DNA from: Glaciecola sp964446865
GTDB lineage: Bacteria > Pseudomonadota > Gammaproteobacteria > Enterobacterales > Alteromonadaceae
Assembly (NCBI GenBank): GCA_964446865.1
Contig: CAYURD010000004.1
Location: forward strand, 1-64,000
DNA length: 64,000 nucleotides
Direction of reading: 5' to 3'
Part shown: positions 18,194-26,597 of the stretch, one piece after another
Layout of the letters: every line of letters starts with the position of its first letter
Numbering within the stretch: the first letter of the stretch is position 1
The notes under the pieces: generated by a model
The model's input: the letters and a program-made list of their open reading frames with translations, nothing else
Told to the model about the DNA's origin: nothing
Database searches by the model: none
Position numbers and translations under genes: made by a program

Positions 18194-19041
18194 TAATTGG
18201 CTGCGGTAAGTTGCTCGTTAGGTTTTAGCAAGCTAACGTTTACTTTTCTGGCAAAGAATAAGTCTTCTCTGTTTAGCTGGGTGTTCGCATTCTCTGAGGT
18301 GCCCTCTAGGGTGCCGTGTGAAATATTGCCTGGAACGTTTGCAAGGCTCGTCGCGACAGATGTTTTGCCAAGGTCGGTCTCACCTTCACCACTAACGATG
18401 ATTTGCTTAGCATCGACATTATTGGCAACGAGCAAAGATTTAACGGCAAGGGCGCGTTGCTCAGAGAGTGCTTTGTTATACTCAGAGTCACCGCGCTTGT
18501 CGGCAAAGCCAGTTACCTTAACGCGAAGCTGTGGATAGCTAACCAAAATAGACGCTAGATGTTTGATTTGGTCTTTGTAGATATCTTCGACTAAAAATGA
18601 AGCGGTCTTAAACTGCAGATTTGTTTCAAAATTTGCTAAGTCATTTAACCAGTTGACGTTGTTTTGATCATCAAATGACGCTAGTTGTATCATTTGTTCT
18701 TGCTGCATTTTATTAATACTGGCTTGTAGTGCTAATAAGTCGCGTTGCTGTATTGATATGTTTTTATTTGCTAAGGCAAGTTCATCATTTTTGTTGTCGA
18801 GCTGATTGTCACCATTTACATCATCAGCAATCAGTAAGCCAAAAACGCCGCCAACGAGTGCGCCAACTGGGCCACCAATGGCTGCGCCGGCCAATGCGCC
18901 ACCTCCAAAACCGATGGCTTCGTTCGTTTTTTCAGATTTTTTGACCTCAGGATCGGCGCTGTAACTAGATGCCTGTGCAGTTTGTGTTAAAGAAGCGCTT
19001 AAACATAGTGCAATAGTTGAGGCAATAATAAGTTTTTTCAT
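18193..19041 (-). CDS. pdsO: Sortase-system OmpA family protein
   Basis: A 282-aa exported protein with a clear signal peptide (MKKLIIASTIALCLSA to TAQA). It then has a glycine-zipper membrane-like stretch (GFGGGALAGAAIGGPVGALV), a short EF-hand-like loop D-V-N-G-D-N-Q-L-D, a coiled-coil segment rich in N/Q/L, and a C-terminal OmpA-like peptidoglycan-binding domain (VTGFADKRGDSEYN then LSEQRALAVKSLL). It fits the family named PdsO (TIGR03789). The ATG at 19041 is chosen over 19053 because GGAG stands six bases upstream. It is first in the minus-strand operon pdsO-target-sortase, all overlapping. A role as an envelope partner or cell-wall acceptor is inferred only. Confidence 0.9.
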   Translation of the reverse strand: MKKLIIASTIALCLSASLTQTAQASSYSADPEVKKSEKTNEAIGFGGGALAGAAIGGPVGALVGGVFGLLIADDVNGDNQLDNKNDELALANKNISIQQRDLLALQASINKMQQEQMIQLASFDDQNNVNWLNDLANFETNLQFKTASFLVEDIYKDQIKHLASILVSYPQLRVKVTGFADKRGDSEYNKALSEQRALAVKSLLVANNVDAKQIIVSGEGETDLGKTSVATSLANVPGNISHGTLEGTSENANTQLNREDLFFARKVNVSLLKPNEQLTAAN

Positions 19042-19131
19042 GGGTATCTCCAATAGATAGTAAATAATTTGTGTTTGTTGTTGGTTCGAGATGTATTACA
19101 CACCTGCAAAAGGGCGATTTAGAGGAGCAAA

Positions 19132-19160
19132 TGTGGCAATGTGGCGATCAATTGTGGCGA
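19132..19160 (+). promoter_or_regulatory. Direct repeats TGTGGCRA in the divergent sortase promoter region
   Basis: Three copies of TGTGGCAA/TGTGGCGA start at 19132, 19140 and 19153, in the 200-bp region between pdsO and pdsR. OmpR-type regulators often bind direct repeats, so these are candidate PdsR sites; the 8- and 13-bp spacing is not the usual 10-11 bp. No certain -10/-35 pair was identified. Confidence 0.35.
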
Positions 19161-19241
19161 AAAAATGGAAATTGGGGCTTAGGGCTTTTTCTTACGATAA
19201 AATTAGTCGATACTGCATGGGCTTTATAAAAGAGAACAAAG

Positions 19242-19937
19242 ATGTTAAAAAATATTGCCCTTATTGAAGATGAAGAAGCCTTGCGAGAGAATTACGTGGC
19301 GGCATTAAGCCGACAAGGCTACAAAGTGCAATCTTATGGCGACAGAAAATCGGCGCAAGATGCATTTAAACTGTCTTTACCAGATCTCGCGATAATAGAT
19401 ATTGGCTTAGGCGAAGATATTGATGGCGGGTTTACTCTTTGCCAGCAGCTACGAGCGCAATCGAGCACCTTGCCCATTATCTTTTTTACAGCGCGAGATA
19501 ACGACTTTGATACTATATGCGGCCTGCGAATGGGCGCCGATGATTATTTAACCAAAGACATTAGCTTGCCACATTTATTGGCTCGCATATCAGCGCTTTT
19601 TAGGCGTACCGAACTTTTACAAGAACCGCAACAAGCAAGTGATTTAGTCAGCGCTGGCGATTTAGTGATGGATACCAAGCGAATGCGCATTACGTGGAAA
19701 GACCAAGCGCTTGATTTAACCGTGACTGAATTTTGGATGTTACATGCCATCGCAAAATACGCAGGTCATGTAAAGAGTCGCCAGCAACTCATGGATGAGT
19801 CAAAAATGGTGGTTGATGATACGACCATCACTTCGCATATAAAGCGTATTCGCAAAAAATTTGTCCAGCTTGATGCTCAGTTTGACTGTATAGAAACGGT
19901 TTACGGCATGGGTTACCGATGGAATCAGGGCGCATAA
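19242..19937 (+). CDS. pdsR: Dedicated sortase system response regulator (OmpR type)
   Basis: A 231-aa two-component regulator. The receiver domain has the acidic pair in LIEDEEAL, the phosphorylated Asp53 in IIDIGLGEDIDGG, the Thr in IFFTARD and Lys in DYLTKDIS. The C-terminal winged helix is of the OmpR/PhoB type (DLTVTEFWMLHAIA, SHIKRIRKKF, VYGMGYRW). It fits the dedicated sortase response regulator family (TIGR03787). It is followed after 16 bp by its kinase and is divergent from the sortase genes, which it probably controls. Confidence 0.93.
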   Translation: MLKNIALIEDEEALRENYVAALSRQGYKVQSYGDRKSAQDAFKLSLPDLAIIDIGLGEDIDGGFTLCQQLRAQSSTLPIIFFTARDNDFDTICGLRMGADDYLTKDISLPHLLARISALFRRTELLQEPQQASDLVSAGDLVMDTKRMRITWKDQALDLTVTEFWMLHAIAKYAGHVKSRQQLMDESKMVVDDTTITSHIKRIRKKFVQLDAQFDCIETVYGMGYRWNQGA

Positions 19938-19953
19938 TGATGAGTGAGCGCTA

Positions 19954-22206
19954 ATGAAAGGATTTAGACTAGGGATCCGCGCAAAACTATTATTTTTTGC
20001 CTCATTTTTGTTTGCCATCCCTTATTTGAGCTACCAATATGTGTGGCAATTGGAAACTTATTTGCGCATTGGTCAAGAGCAAACGCTTGTTGGCACTGCC
20101 AGAGCTGTCGCTACGGCTCTGCACGAACGCCCCGTGTTGTTTGACAATCAATCGGCTTTTACCACTGATATCACACCTGGTACCGATTTATACGCTCATC
20201 GCATTGCCTACCCTATAAAACTCGACGGCCAGTTAAGTGATTGGCAAGACTACCAAGATAAAATGATTGATTATGGCGCCGCTAATTTAGTGGAACAAAG
20301 TGAGGTATATAATCCACAAAGTTTGCAGTTTAGGCACATGGTTGGACAGTTTGACCGTTTCTTATACGCCATGTTTGAAGTAAAAGACGACGCAGTATTA
20401 ATGCGACCACGCAACTCCCTTAGGGTTGATAGAAACGATTTTGTACAAATTGCGCTGATTAATGCTGCTGGAGATTTTGAACGTTATATTATTGCTCCGT
20501 ACGAAGCTGGATGGGTGAATGCATATCGATTAGATGTTAGTAGCCAAGCAATTACCCCTGTTGAATTAGAAACGCGCATTCAAGGACAGTGGGAATCTAC
20601 GCCGAGCGGTTTTAATCTAGAACTGCGTTTTCCTTTGTCGATGTTATCAAGCAAAATTGCCTTTGCCGTGGGTGATGTTGATGATAAGCAGTCACGGCGC
20701 GTGCAGTATGTGATGGGCACGGCTAATCCAAGTCAGTCTGACTCTTTAGGAACCGTTTTAGTGCCGTCTCCAGAAATAGAGCGCATTATTAAAGGTTTAA
20801 AATACTCAAGTGCACGAGTATGGGTGGTCGACAAGCATATGCGGGTATTGGCACGTTCGGGAAATATTCAGCAAGCGCAAGGTGTAGGCAGCGTGTCATC
20901 ATCTTATGATCCTGACAGAACGCAAAATGTAGAAAATACAGGCAGTGCTAGCACCTTGGGCAACCGTACGAGCAATACAATTGCTAATTCGCAGTCGTCG
21001 AATGAAAGCGATGACTCAACCATGTGGCATTACCTAGAAAATCAAGTATTGCTGCCCCTATACTACAAAATACTGACAAAGCCGCCTGAAGCGTTTATTG
21101 ATGATCTTGCTGATGCTTTTGCGCTTGAAGGGCGCGATATTAAAGATGCGCTAAGTGGCTCACCTTCCACACTTTGGCGATTAAGTTCAGATAATAAAGC
21201 GGTTATTTTGTCGGCAGCCCATCCTATTTATATTGACGGACAAGTGATGGGAGCAGTAGTCGTCGAACAAACCACTAATGGTATTAGAAGCCTGCGAAAT
21301 CAAGCACTTGAAAAGCAATTTCATTTTATTTTGGCGATTATTTTATTGGCGACGTTTTCGCTATTCATATTTGCCACTCGCATATCTAATCGTATTCGTA
21401 AATTGCGCGATGATACCGAAAACGCGATTGACGCCAACGGTAAAATTGTTGGCAGTCTGCAGCCTAGCAATGCCTCTGATGAAATTGGTGACTTATCTCG
21501 TTCATTTACACAGGTGCTTACAAAACTATCTCAATATAATCAATATCTTGAAAATATGGCTTCCCGTTTGTCTCATGAATTACGCACACCGGTAGCGGTA
21601 GTAAATTCGTCTTTGGATAACTTAGAAATGAGTACTGAACAAGGCGACCGTCAGGCATATATAGACCGAGCGAAAGACGGCATTAAGCGTCTGAGTAAAA
21701 TCTTAAATAGCATGAGCGAAGCAACGCGTTTAGAACATGCCATTAATCGCTCAGAGCCAGAAGATTTTGATATGGTAGGCGTGCTTAAAGGATGTATTCA
21801 GGCTTATGAGATGACCTACAAAGAGGCAAATTTACAATTGGACATTCAGGTTGAAAAAGCCCCTTTGTCAGGCTCTCCCGAGATGTTTGCACAAATGCTC
21901 GACAAGGTCATTACCAATGCTTTGGAATTTAAAACTGAAAAAAGTAGCGTAAACGTGCGTTTGTTTTCAAAAGATGGTGCGCTGACCTTGAGTGTCACCA
22001 ATAACGGCCCAACACTCCCAGAGAATATGCATAATCAGCTCTTAAGTTCGATGATTTCAGTGCGAAAATCAACGACTGCAGAGCAATCTCACTTAGGGCT
22101 TGGCTTATATGTTGCTAATATCATTGCACAATACCACGGAGCGACCTTAAGTATCGATAATTTGCCAGATTATAGTGGTGTAATTGTGATGTTTAGATTC
22201 AAATAA
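19954..22206 (+). CDS. pdsS: Dedicated sortase system sensor histidine kinase
   Basis: A 750-aa kinase matching the dedicated sortase histidine kinase family (TIGR03785). Its order is an N-terminal membrane segment (LLFFASFLFAIPYL), a periplasmic sensor of about 430 residues, a second membrane segment near 450-470 (FILAIILLATFSLFIFA), HAMP, and the H box MASRLSHELRTPVAV with His541. The ATPase domain has the N box DKVITNALEF, VTNNGPTLPE and the G2 box HLGLGLYVA. In the G1 box Asn stands where many kinases have Asp-x-Gly. The sensor begins with KLDGQLSDWQDY and a beta-rich stretch resembling a CBM9-type carbohydrate-binding domain (about residues 85-265); that resemblance is from memory of motif style. 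Confidence 0.92.
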   Translation: MKGFRLGIRAKLLFFASFLFAIPYLSYQYVWQLETYLRIGQEQTLVGTARAVATALHERPVLFDNQSAFTTDITPGTDLYAHRIAYPIKLDGQLSDWQDYQDKMIDYGAANLVEQSEVYNPQSLQFRHMVGQFDRFLYAMFEVKDDAVLMRPRNSLRVDRNDFVQIALINAAGDFERYIIAPYEAGWVNAYRLDVSSQAITPVELETRIQGQWESTPSGFNLELRFPLSMLSSKIAFAVGDVDDKQSRRVQYVMGTANPSQSDSLGTVLVPSPEIERIIKGLKYSSARVWVVDKHMRVLARSGNIQQAQGVGSVSSSYDPDRTQNVENTGSASTLGNRTSNTIANSQSSNESDDSTMWHYLENQVLLPLYYKILTKPPEAFIDDLADAFALEGRDIKDALSGSPSTLWRLSSDNKAVILSAAHPIYIDGQVMGAVVVEQTTNGIRSLRNQALEKQFHFILAIILLATFSLFIFATRISNRIRKLRDDTENAIDANGKIVGSLQPSNASDEIGDLSRSFTQVLTKLSQYNQYLENMASRLSHELRTPVAVVNSSLDNLEMSTEQGDRQAYIDRAKDGIKRLSKILNSMSEATRLEHAINRSEPEDFDMVGVLKGCIQAYEMTYKEANLQLDIQVEKAPLSGSPEMFAQMLDKVITNALEFKTEKSSVNVRLFSKDGALTLSVTNNGPTLPENMHNQLLSSMISVRKSTTAEQSHLGLGLYVANIIAQYHGATLSIDNLPDYSGVIVMFRFK

Positions 22207-22216
22207 ACCTAGGGAT

Positions 22217-22246
22217 TTGTTGTATACTATTGTTCATAAATATAAT
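22217..22246 (+). promoter_or_regulatory. Sigma-70-like promoter for the glutamate-synthase-like gene
   Basis: TTGTTG at 22217-22222 and a perfect TATAAT at 22241-22246 with an 18-bp spacer, 24 bp before the next ATG. This suggests the gene is transcribed separately from pdsRS. The leader would be very short. Confidence 0.55.
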
Positions 22247-22269
22247 AAGAATAAGTGAAGCAATAGTTT

Positions 22270-23922
22270 ATGAATTATAAGACCTGCCTAATTTTATTAG
22301 CCTTAACGCTAGCGTTCACCGCCTTAAGTGTTGCTGTTTCTTCTCTCGTTTTTTTGCCTATTCTTTTCGCTACCTTATTGCTATTAGCGACCTATGATAG
22401 TTTTCAGCAAAAACATGCGATCATGCGTAATTTCCCAATTATTGGGCGTTTTAGGTGGGTGATGGAATTTATTAGGCCCTTTATTCAGCAGTACTTAATT
22501 GAATCTGATACTGGCGGCGCGCCGATCTCGCGGATGTTCAGGAATATCGTGTATCAGCGTGCTAAAAATAGTCGAGATACGATACCTTTTGGTACTCAAG
22601 TAGACACATATCAGACAGGATATGAATGGATTGGGCATAGTATTGGGGCGCTAAATGTTGATGATGTTGAGTGTAATCCTCGTGTTAAAATTGGCTCTAA
22701 GGCATGCACTCAGCCCTATGAAGCGAGTATTTTGAATATTTCAGCTATGAGCTTTGGTTCATTAAGTAAGCCGGCGCTACAAGCCTTAAACAAAGGCGCG
22801 TCGATGGGGAATTTTTATCACAACACAGGCGAGGGTGGGATCAGTCCTTATCATCTAGAGCATGGTGGTGACCTGGTATGGCAAATTGGTACAGGATATT
22901 TTGGCTGCAGAGCAGATGACGGAAGCTTTGATCCTGCACAATTTACTGAACGCGTGGCACATAAAAATATCAAGATGATTGAAATAAAGCTGTCGCAAGG
23001 CGCAAAGCCTGGGCACGGTGGAATACTTCCTGCGTCAAAAAATACGCCTGAAATAGCGAAAATACGGGGTGTTGAGCCCCATACGCAGGTAGACTCACCG
23101 CCATATCATCGTGCTTTTGATACCCCTAAAAAGCTGATTGAGTTTGTGCAACAGCTACGAGAATTAAGTGACGGAAAACCCATTGGTATTAAGTTAGCAA
23201 TTGGCCGAAAAAGTGAATTTATGGGAATATGCAAAGCGATGGTTGCGCTTGATATTACCCCTGATTTTGTCACGGTAGATGGTGGGGAAGGCGGCACAGG
23301 TGCTGCTCCGCTTGAGTATTCTAACTCTATAGGGTCACCACTTAGAGAAGGTTTAGCCTTTGTTGATGATTGTTTAGTTGGCTTTGGTCTGCGTGAGCAA
23401 GTCAAAATAATTGCCAGTGGTAAGATTATTTCGGGCTTTCACGTGGTTAAGAATTTAGCTTTGGGTGCAGATGTGTGTAATAGCGCTCGGGGGATGATGA
23501 TGGCGCTAGGTTGCGTTCAGTCCTTAACTTGCAACAGTAATCATTGTCCAACGGGTGTGGCGACGCAAAATCCTAGTCTTTATAAAGGTTTAGTCGTGAG
23601 CGATAAATCACAGCGCGTGTATAGTTTTCATAAAAAAACCGTGCACGCGGCGGTGGATATACTGTCGTCGTCGGGTATGTCTACGCCGGATGAAGTTAAC
23701 CGTACACATATATTCAGACGAGTAAGTCAGCAAGAAATAAAACGTTATGACCAGGTGTTTCCGTTAGTACAGCCAAGCTGTTTTGTATCAACTGAGCTTG
23801 AAAATTGTATTCCCAAACGATATGAAGTTGATTTTGCAGAAGCCTCAGCGGATAGCTTTAAACCTGTTTCTGAATTTACTAAAATTGATAAAACGCTCAC
23901 CTGTTTAAGCGCGGTTTCGTAG
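22270..23922 (+). CDS. FMN-binding glutamate synthase family protein (stand-alone GltS-like domain)
   Basis: A 550-aa protein that consists of an N-terminal hydrophobic pair of segments (residues about 5-40) and the FMN/iron-sulfur synthase domain of glutamate synthase. Typical stretches are ISAMSFGSLSKPAL, NTGEGGISPYH, SQGAKPGHGGILP, TVDGGEGGTGAAPLEY and the cysteine cluster C-x5-C-x4-C in GCVQSLTCNSNHCPTG. There is no N-terminal amidotransferase domain and no partner small subunit nearby, so it is not a normal GltB. The physiological reaction of these stand-alone proteins is not established to my knowledge. The membrane anchor suggests a respiratory or membrane-bound redox role, which is inference. 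It stands between the sortase system and recJ. Confidence 0.88.
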   Translation: MNYKTCLILLALTLAFTALSVAVSSLVFLPILFATLLLLATYDSFQQKHAIMRNFPIIGRFRWVMEFIRPFIQQYLIESDTGGAPISRMFRNIVYQRAKNSRDTIPFGTQVDTYQTGYEWIGHSIGALNVDDVECNPRVKIGSKACTQPYEASILNISAMSFGSLSKPALQALNKGASMGNFYHNTGEGGISPYHLEHGGDLVWQIGTGYFGCRADDGSFDPAQFTERVAHKNIKMIEIKLSQGAKPGHGGILPASKNTPEIAKIRGVEPHTQVDSPPYHRAFDTPKKLIEFVQQLRELSDGKPIGIKLAIGRKSEFMGICKAMVALDITPDFVTVDGGEGGTGAAPLEYSNSIGSPLREGLAFVDDCLVGFGLREQVKIIASGKIISGFHVVKNLALGADVCNSARGMMMALGCVQSLTCNSNHCPTGVATQNPSLYKGLVVSDKSQRVYSFHKKTVHAAVDILSSSGMSTPDEVNRTHIFRRVSQQEIKRYDQVFPLVQPSCFVSTELENCIPKRYEVDFAEASADSFKPVSEFTKIDKTLTCLSAVS

Positions 23923-23991
23923 GCCGGTTATGTTGGATATGCATATGTTAAATTGCGACACGCTAAATAACGATATATTTAAGGGAATGAT

Positions 23992-25728
23992 TTGCAAGTA
24001 ATTAGACGCACACCTATTGCCCAACAAGCCTTAAGTCACGATTTACACCCCGTGCTAGATAGAGTCATTAGAAATCGTGGTATTAGTAAACTGGATGAAT
24101 TAAGCACGCAAGGTAAGCATTTACAGCATTATCAAAGTCTTTGGGATATTGCTAGCGCAGCTAGTTTACTAGCGGATGCAATACAACAAGAACAGTCGAT
24201 CATTATTGTTGGTGATTTCGATGCGGATGGCGCAACTAGTTCAGCCTTATGTATACTCGCCTTGCGAGAAATGGGGCATAAAAGAGCAGACTATATTGTG
24301 CCCAACCGGTTTGATTTTGGCTATGGCTTAACGTCGCCAGTGGTTGATATTGCGCACGAAAAGGGCGCGAAAGTGCTCGTGACTGTCGATAATGGCATTT
24401 CTAGTATCGATGGTGTTGCTCATGCAAAAGCAAAAGGCATGACGGTGATTGTGACTGATCATCATTTACCTGGCGAAACCTTACCAATCGCAGATGCTAT
24501 TGTTAACCCCAATCAGCTTAGTTGTGATTTTTCTTCAAAAAACCTTGCCGGTGTTGGTGTTGCATTTTATGTCATGTCGGCCACTAAAAACGAGCTTGAA
24601 AAGCGGGGGTATTTTACCCAAAAACAAATAACCCCGCCTAACATGGCTAATTTTTTAGACATTGTGGCGGTTGGAACCGTGGCAGATGTTGTGCCGCTTG
24701 ATAAAAACAATCGCATTCTAGTACATCAAGGCATACAGCGTATTCGAAGCGGTAAAACGCGGCCTGGCATATTGGCTCTATTAAACGTCAGTAATCGCCA
24801 GCATAGTCGATGTTGTACAAGCGATATTGGCTTTGCGATTGGTCCTCGGTTAAATGCGGCGGGTCGATTAGAAGACATGTCGGTGGGCATTGAGTGTTTA
24901 TTGAGTGATGACCACCACAAGGCCGCCATGTTTGCCGCTCAGCTAGATGGTTTAAACCAATCTCGTCGAGAAATAGAACAATCGATGCGAGACGATGCGC
25001 TACGTTTACTTGATGAGCTGGCTTTAGACACAGACGATCTACCAAGTGCATTATCACTGTATAAATCGGACTTTCATCAGGGCGTGGTTGGAATACTAGC
25101 AGGTCGTTTAAAAGAAAAATATTATAGACCTACGGTTGTTTTTGCCGATGAGGACGAGCACACCATTAAAGGCTCTGCGCGTTCGGTAGAAGGGATCCAT
25201 ATACGAGATGTACTCGTGCGCATAGACAGTTTATCACCTAATTTGATGAATAAGTTTGGTGGGCATGCGATGGCGGCGGGTTTGTCTTTAGCCAAGGCAA
25301 ATTTAGATGAATTTAGTGACTTATGGGTAAAGGTTGTTGACGAATTTAGTCAGTCATTGTCAAAAGAAGCGCGAGTGTTGTCGGACGGCGAGTTACAAAG
25401 TAGCGAAATATCTATCGAGACCGCATCGGCGCTAAAATTTGCTTATCCTTGGGGGCAAGGCTTTGAGGCTCCGGTATTTGACGGCGAGTTTGAGCTCGTT
25501 AACCAAAAAATTGTGGGTCAGAACCATTTAAAGATGACGCTAAAAGTTGATGGTCTGTATGTTGATGCTATCGCGTTTTCAGTTGACACAGAGCAATGGC
25601 CTAACCATGCGGCTAAACACATAAGCGCGGTGTATAAGTTAGATATAAACGAATTTAGAGGACAAAGTTCAGTACAGTTCATTGTCGATGCGATCAAGGT
25701 CGTTGACCCAGTCGATTCACTAGAATAG
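23992..25728 (+). CDS. recJ: Single-stranded-DNA-specific exonuclease RecJ
   Basis: RecJ is the 5'-3' single-strand exonuclease of recombination and mismatch repair. The 578-aa protein carries the DHH phosphoesterase motifs IIVGDFDADGATSSAL, TVDNGISS and VTDHHLPGE (DHH), ASP-rich metal sites, and the DHHA1 motif FGGHAMAAGLSL. The start appears to be the TTG at 23992, seven bases after AAGGG at 23981-23985; the nearby ATG at 23987 is in another frame and stops after four codons. recO follows after 2 bp. Confidence 0.94.
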   Translation: MQVIRRTPIAQQALSHDLHPVLDRVIRNRGISKLDELSTQGKHLQHYQSLWDIASAASLLADAIQQEQSIIIVGDFDADGATSSALCILALREMGHKRADYIVPNRFDFGYGLTSPVVDIAHEKGAKVLVTVDNGISSIDGVAHAKAKGMTVIVTDHHLPGETLPIADAIVNPNQLSCDFSSKNLAGVGVAFYVMSATKNELEKRGYFTQKQITPPNMANFLDIVAVGTVADVVPLDKNNRILVHQGIQRIRSGKTRPGILALLNVSNRQHSRCCTSDIGFAIGPRLNAAGRLEDMSVGIECLLSDDHHKAAMFAAQLDGLNQSRREIEQSMRDDALRLLDELALDTDDLPSALSLYKSDFHQGVVGILAGRLKEKYYRPTVVFADEDEHTIKGSARSVEGIHIRDVLVRIDSLSPNLMNKFGGHAMAAGLSLAKANLDEFSDLWVKVVDEFSQSLSKEARVLSDGELQSSEISIETASALKFAYPWGQGFEAPVFDGEFELVNQKIVGQNHLKMTLKVDGLYVDAIAFSVDTEQWPNHAAKHISAVYKLDINEFRGQSSVQFIVDAIKVVDPVDSLE

Positions 25729-25730
25729 AT

Positions 25731-26468
25731 ATGTTAATGCAAAATAGACTGCAGCTAACAGGCTACGTATTACACAAACGCCCTTACCGAGAAACCAGCT
25801 TGTTGGTAGACTTTTTTACGCTTGAACTAGGCAGGCTTAGTGCCGTTGCCAAGGGTGCGCGCGGCAGTGGCAAATCGGATAGAAAAAGTTTATTACAAGG
25901 TTTTCAAAAGCTGGAATTTATTTTGAGCGGACGATCTAATTTGAAGAATTTAGGTGCTCTAGAGGCAAAAGAAAATGCAATTACCCTTGAGAAGACAGCC
26001 TTATATTGTGCTTTTTATATCAACGAGGTACTTAGTCGCGCTTTACCTGAAGCTGAAGCTAATCCTGTGCTATTTAGTATTTATGAACGCAGTCTACACG
26101 CTTTAAAAGCAGTGCCAATTGACGATAAAAACCCAAACTTATCGCTGTTTGAGCCTATTTTACGAGACTTTGAATTTAATTTATTACAAGCTTTGGGCTA
26201 TTTGCCTGATTTTGAATTTGATGCCCTAAGTGGTGAAGCAATCAGTCTTGATAAGTACTACAAATATGACCCTCAAAGTGGCTTTGAGCCTTGTTTTGCA
26301 GATTATAAATACGCGTTATCAGGGGCGCACTTGGCGGCGATAGCAGATCAAGATTATCAAAACGAACACAAACGTGATGTGCTAAAAGCAGCCAAATATA
26401 TTAGTCGGCTTGCTTTAATCGAGCTTATTGGCGTTAAACCGATAAAAAGTCGTGAATTGTTTAGATAG
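25731..26468 (+). CDS. recO: DNA repair protein RecO
   Basis: RecO loads RecA onto SSB-coated DNA with RecR. The 245-aa protein has the N-terminal OB-fold signature (GYVLHKRPYRETSLLVDFFT, RLSAVAKGARG) and the helical C-terminal domain with LLQALGYLPDF. Zinc-finger cysteines seen in some RecO proteins are absent, as in E. coli. It begins 2 bp after the recJ stop, so the two are probably co-transcribed; in E. coli recO instead follows era. Start codon could be the ATG at 25731 or 25737. Confidence 0.93.
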   Translation: MLMQNRLQLTGYVLHKRPYRETSLLVDFFTLELGRLSAVAKGARGSGKSDRKSLLQGFQKLEFILSGRSNLKNLGALEAKENAITLEKTALYCAFYINEVLSRALPEAEANPVLFSIYERSLHALKAVPIDDKNPNLSLFEPILRDFEFNLLQALGYLPDFEFDALSGEAISLDKYYKYDPQSGFEPCFADYKYALSGAHLAAIADQDYQNEHKRDVLKAAKYISRLALIELIGVKPIKSRELFR

Positions 26469-26597
26469 TTTACAGTTGCTATGACTGACATTTGTTTTGC
26501 AGTGAGCTTTATTTGACAAGGTTTGTACATATAGCGTTAGCAAGCTGATATTATACAAAGGCGCGGCTGATGGTTTGCTTGTGAGTGAACATTAGCC

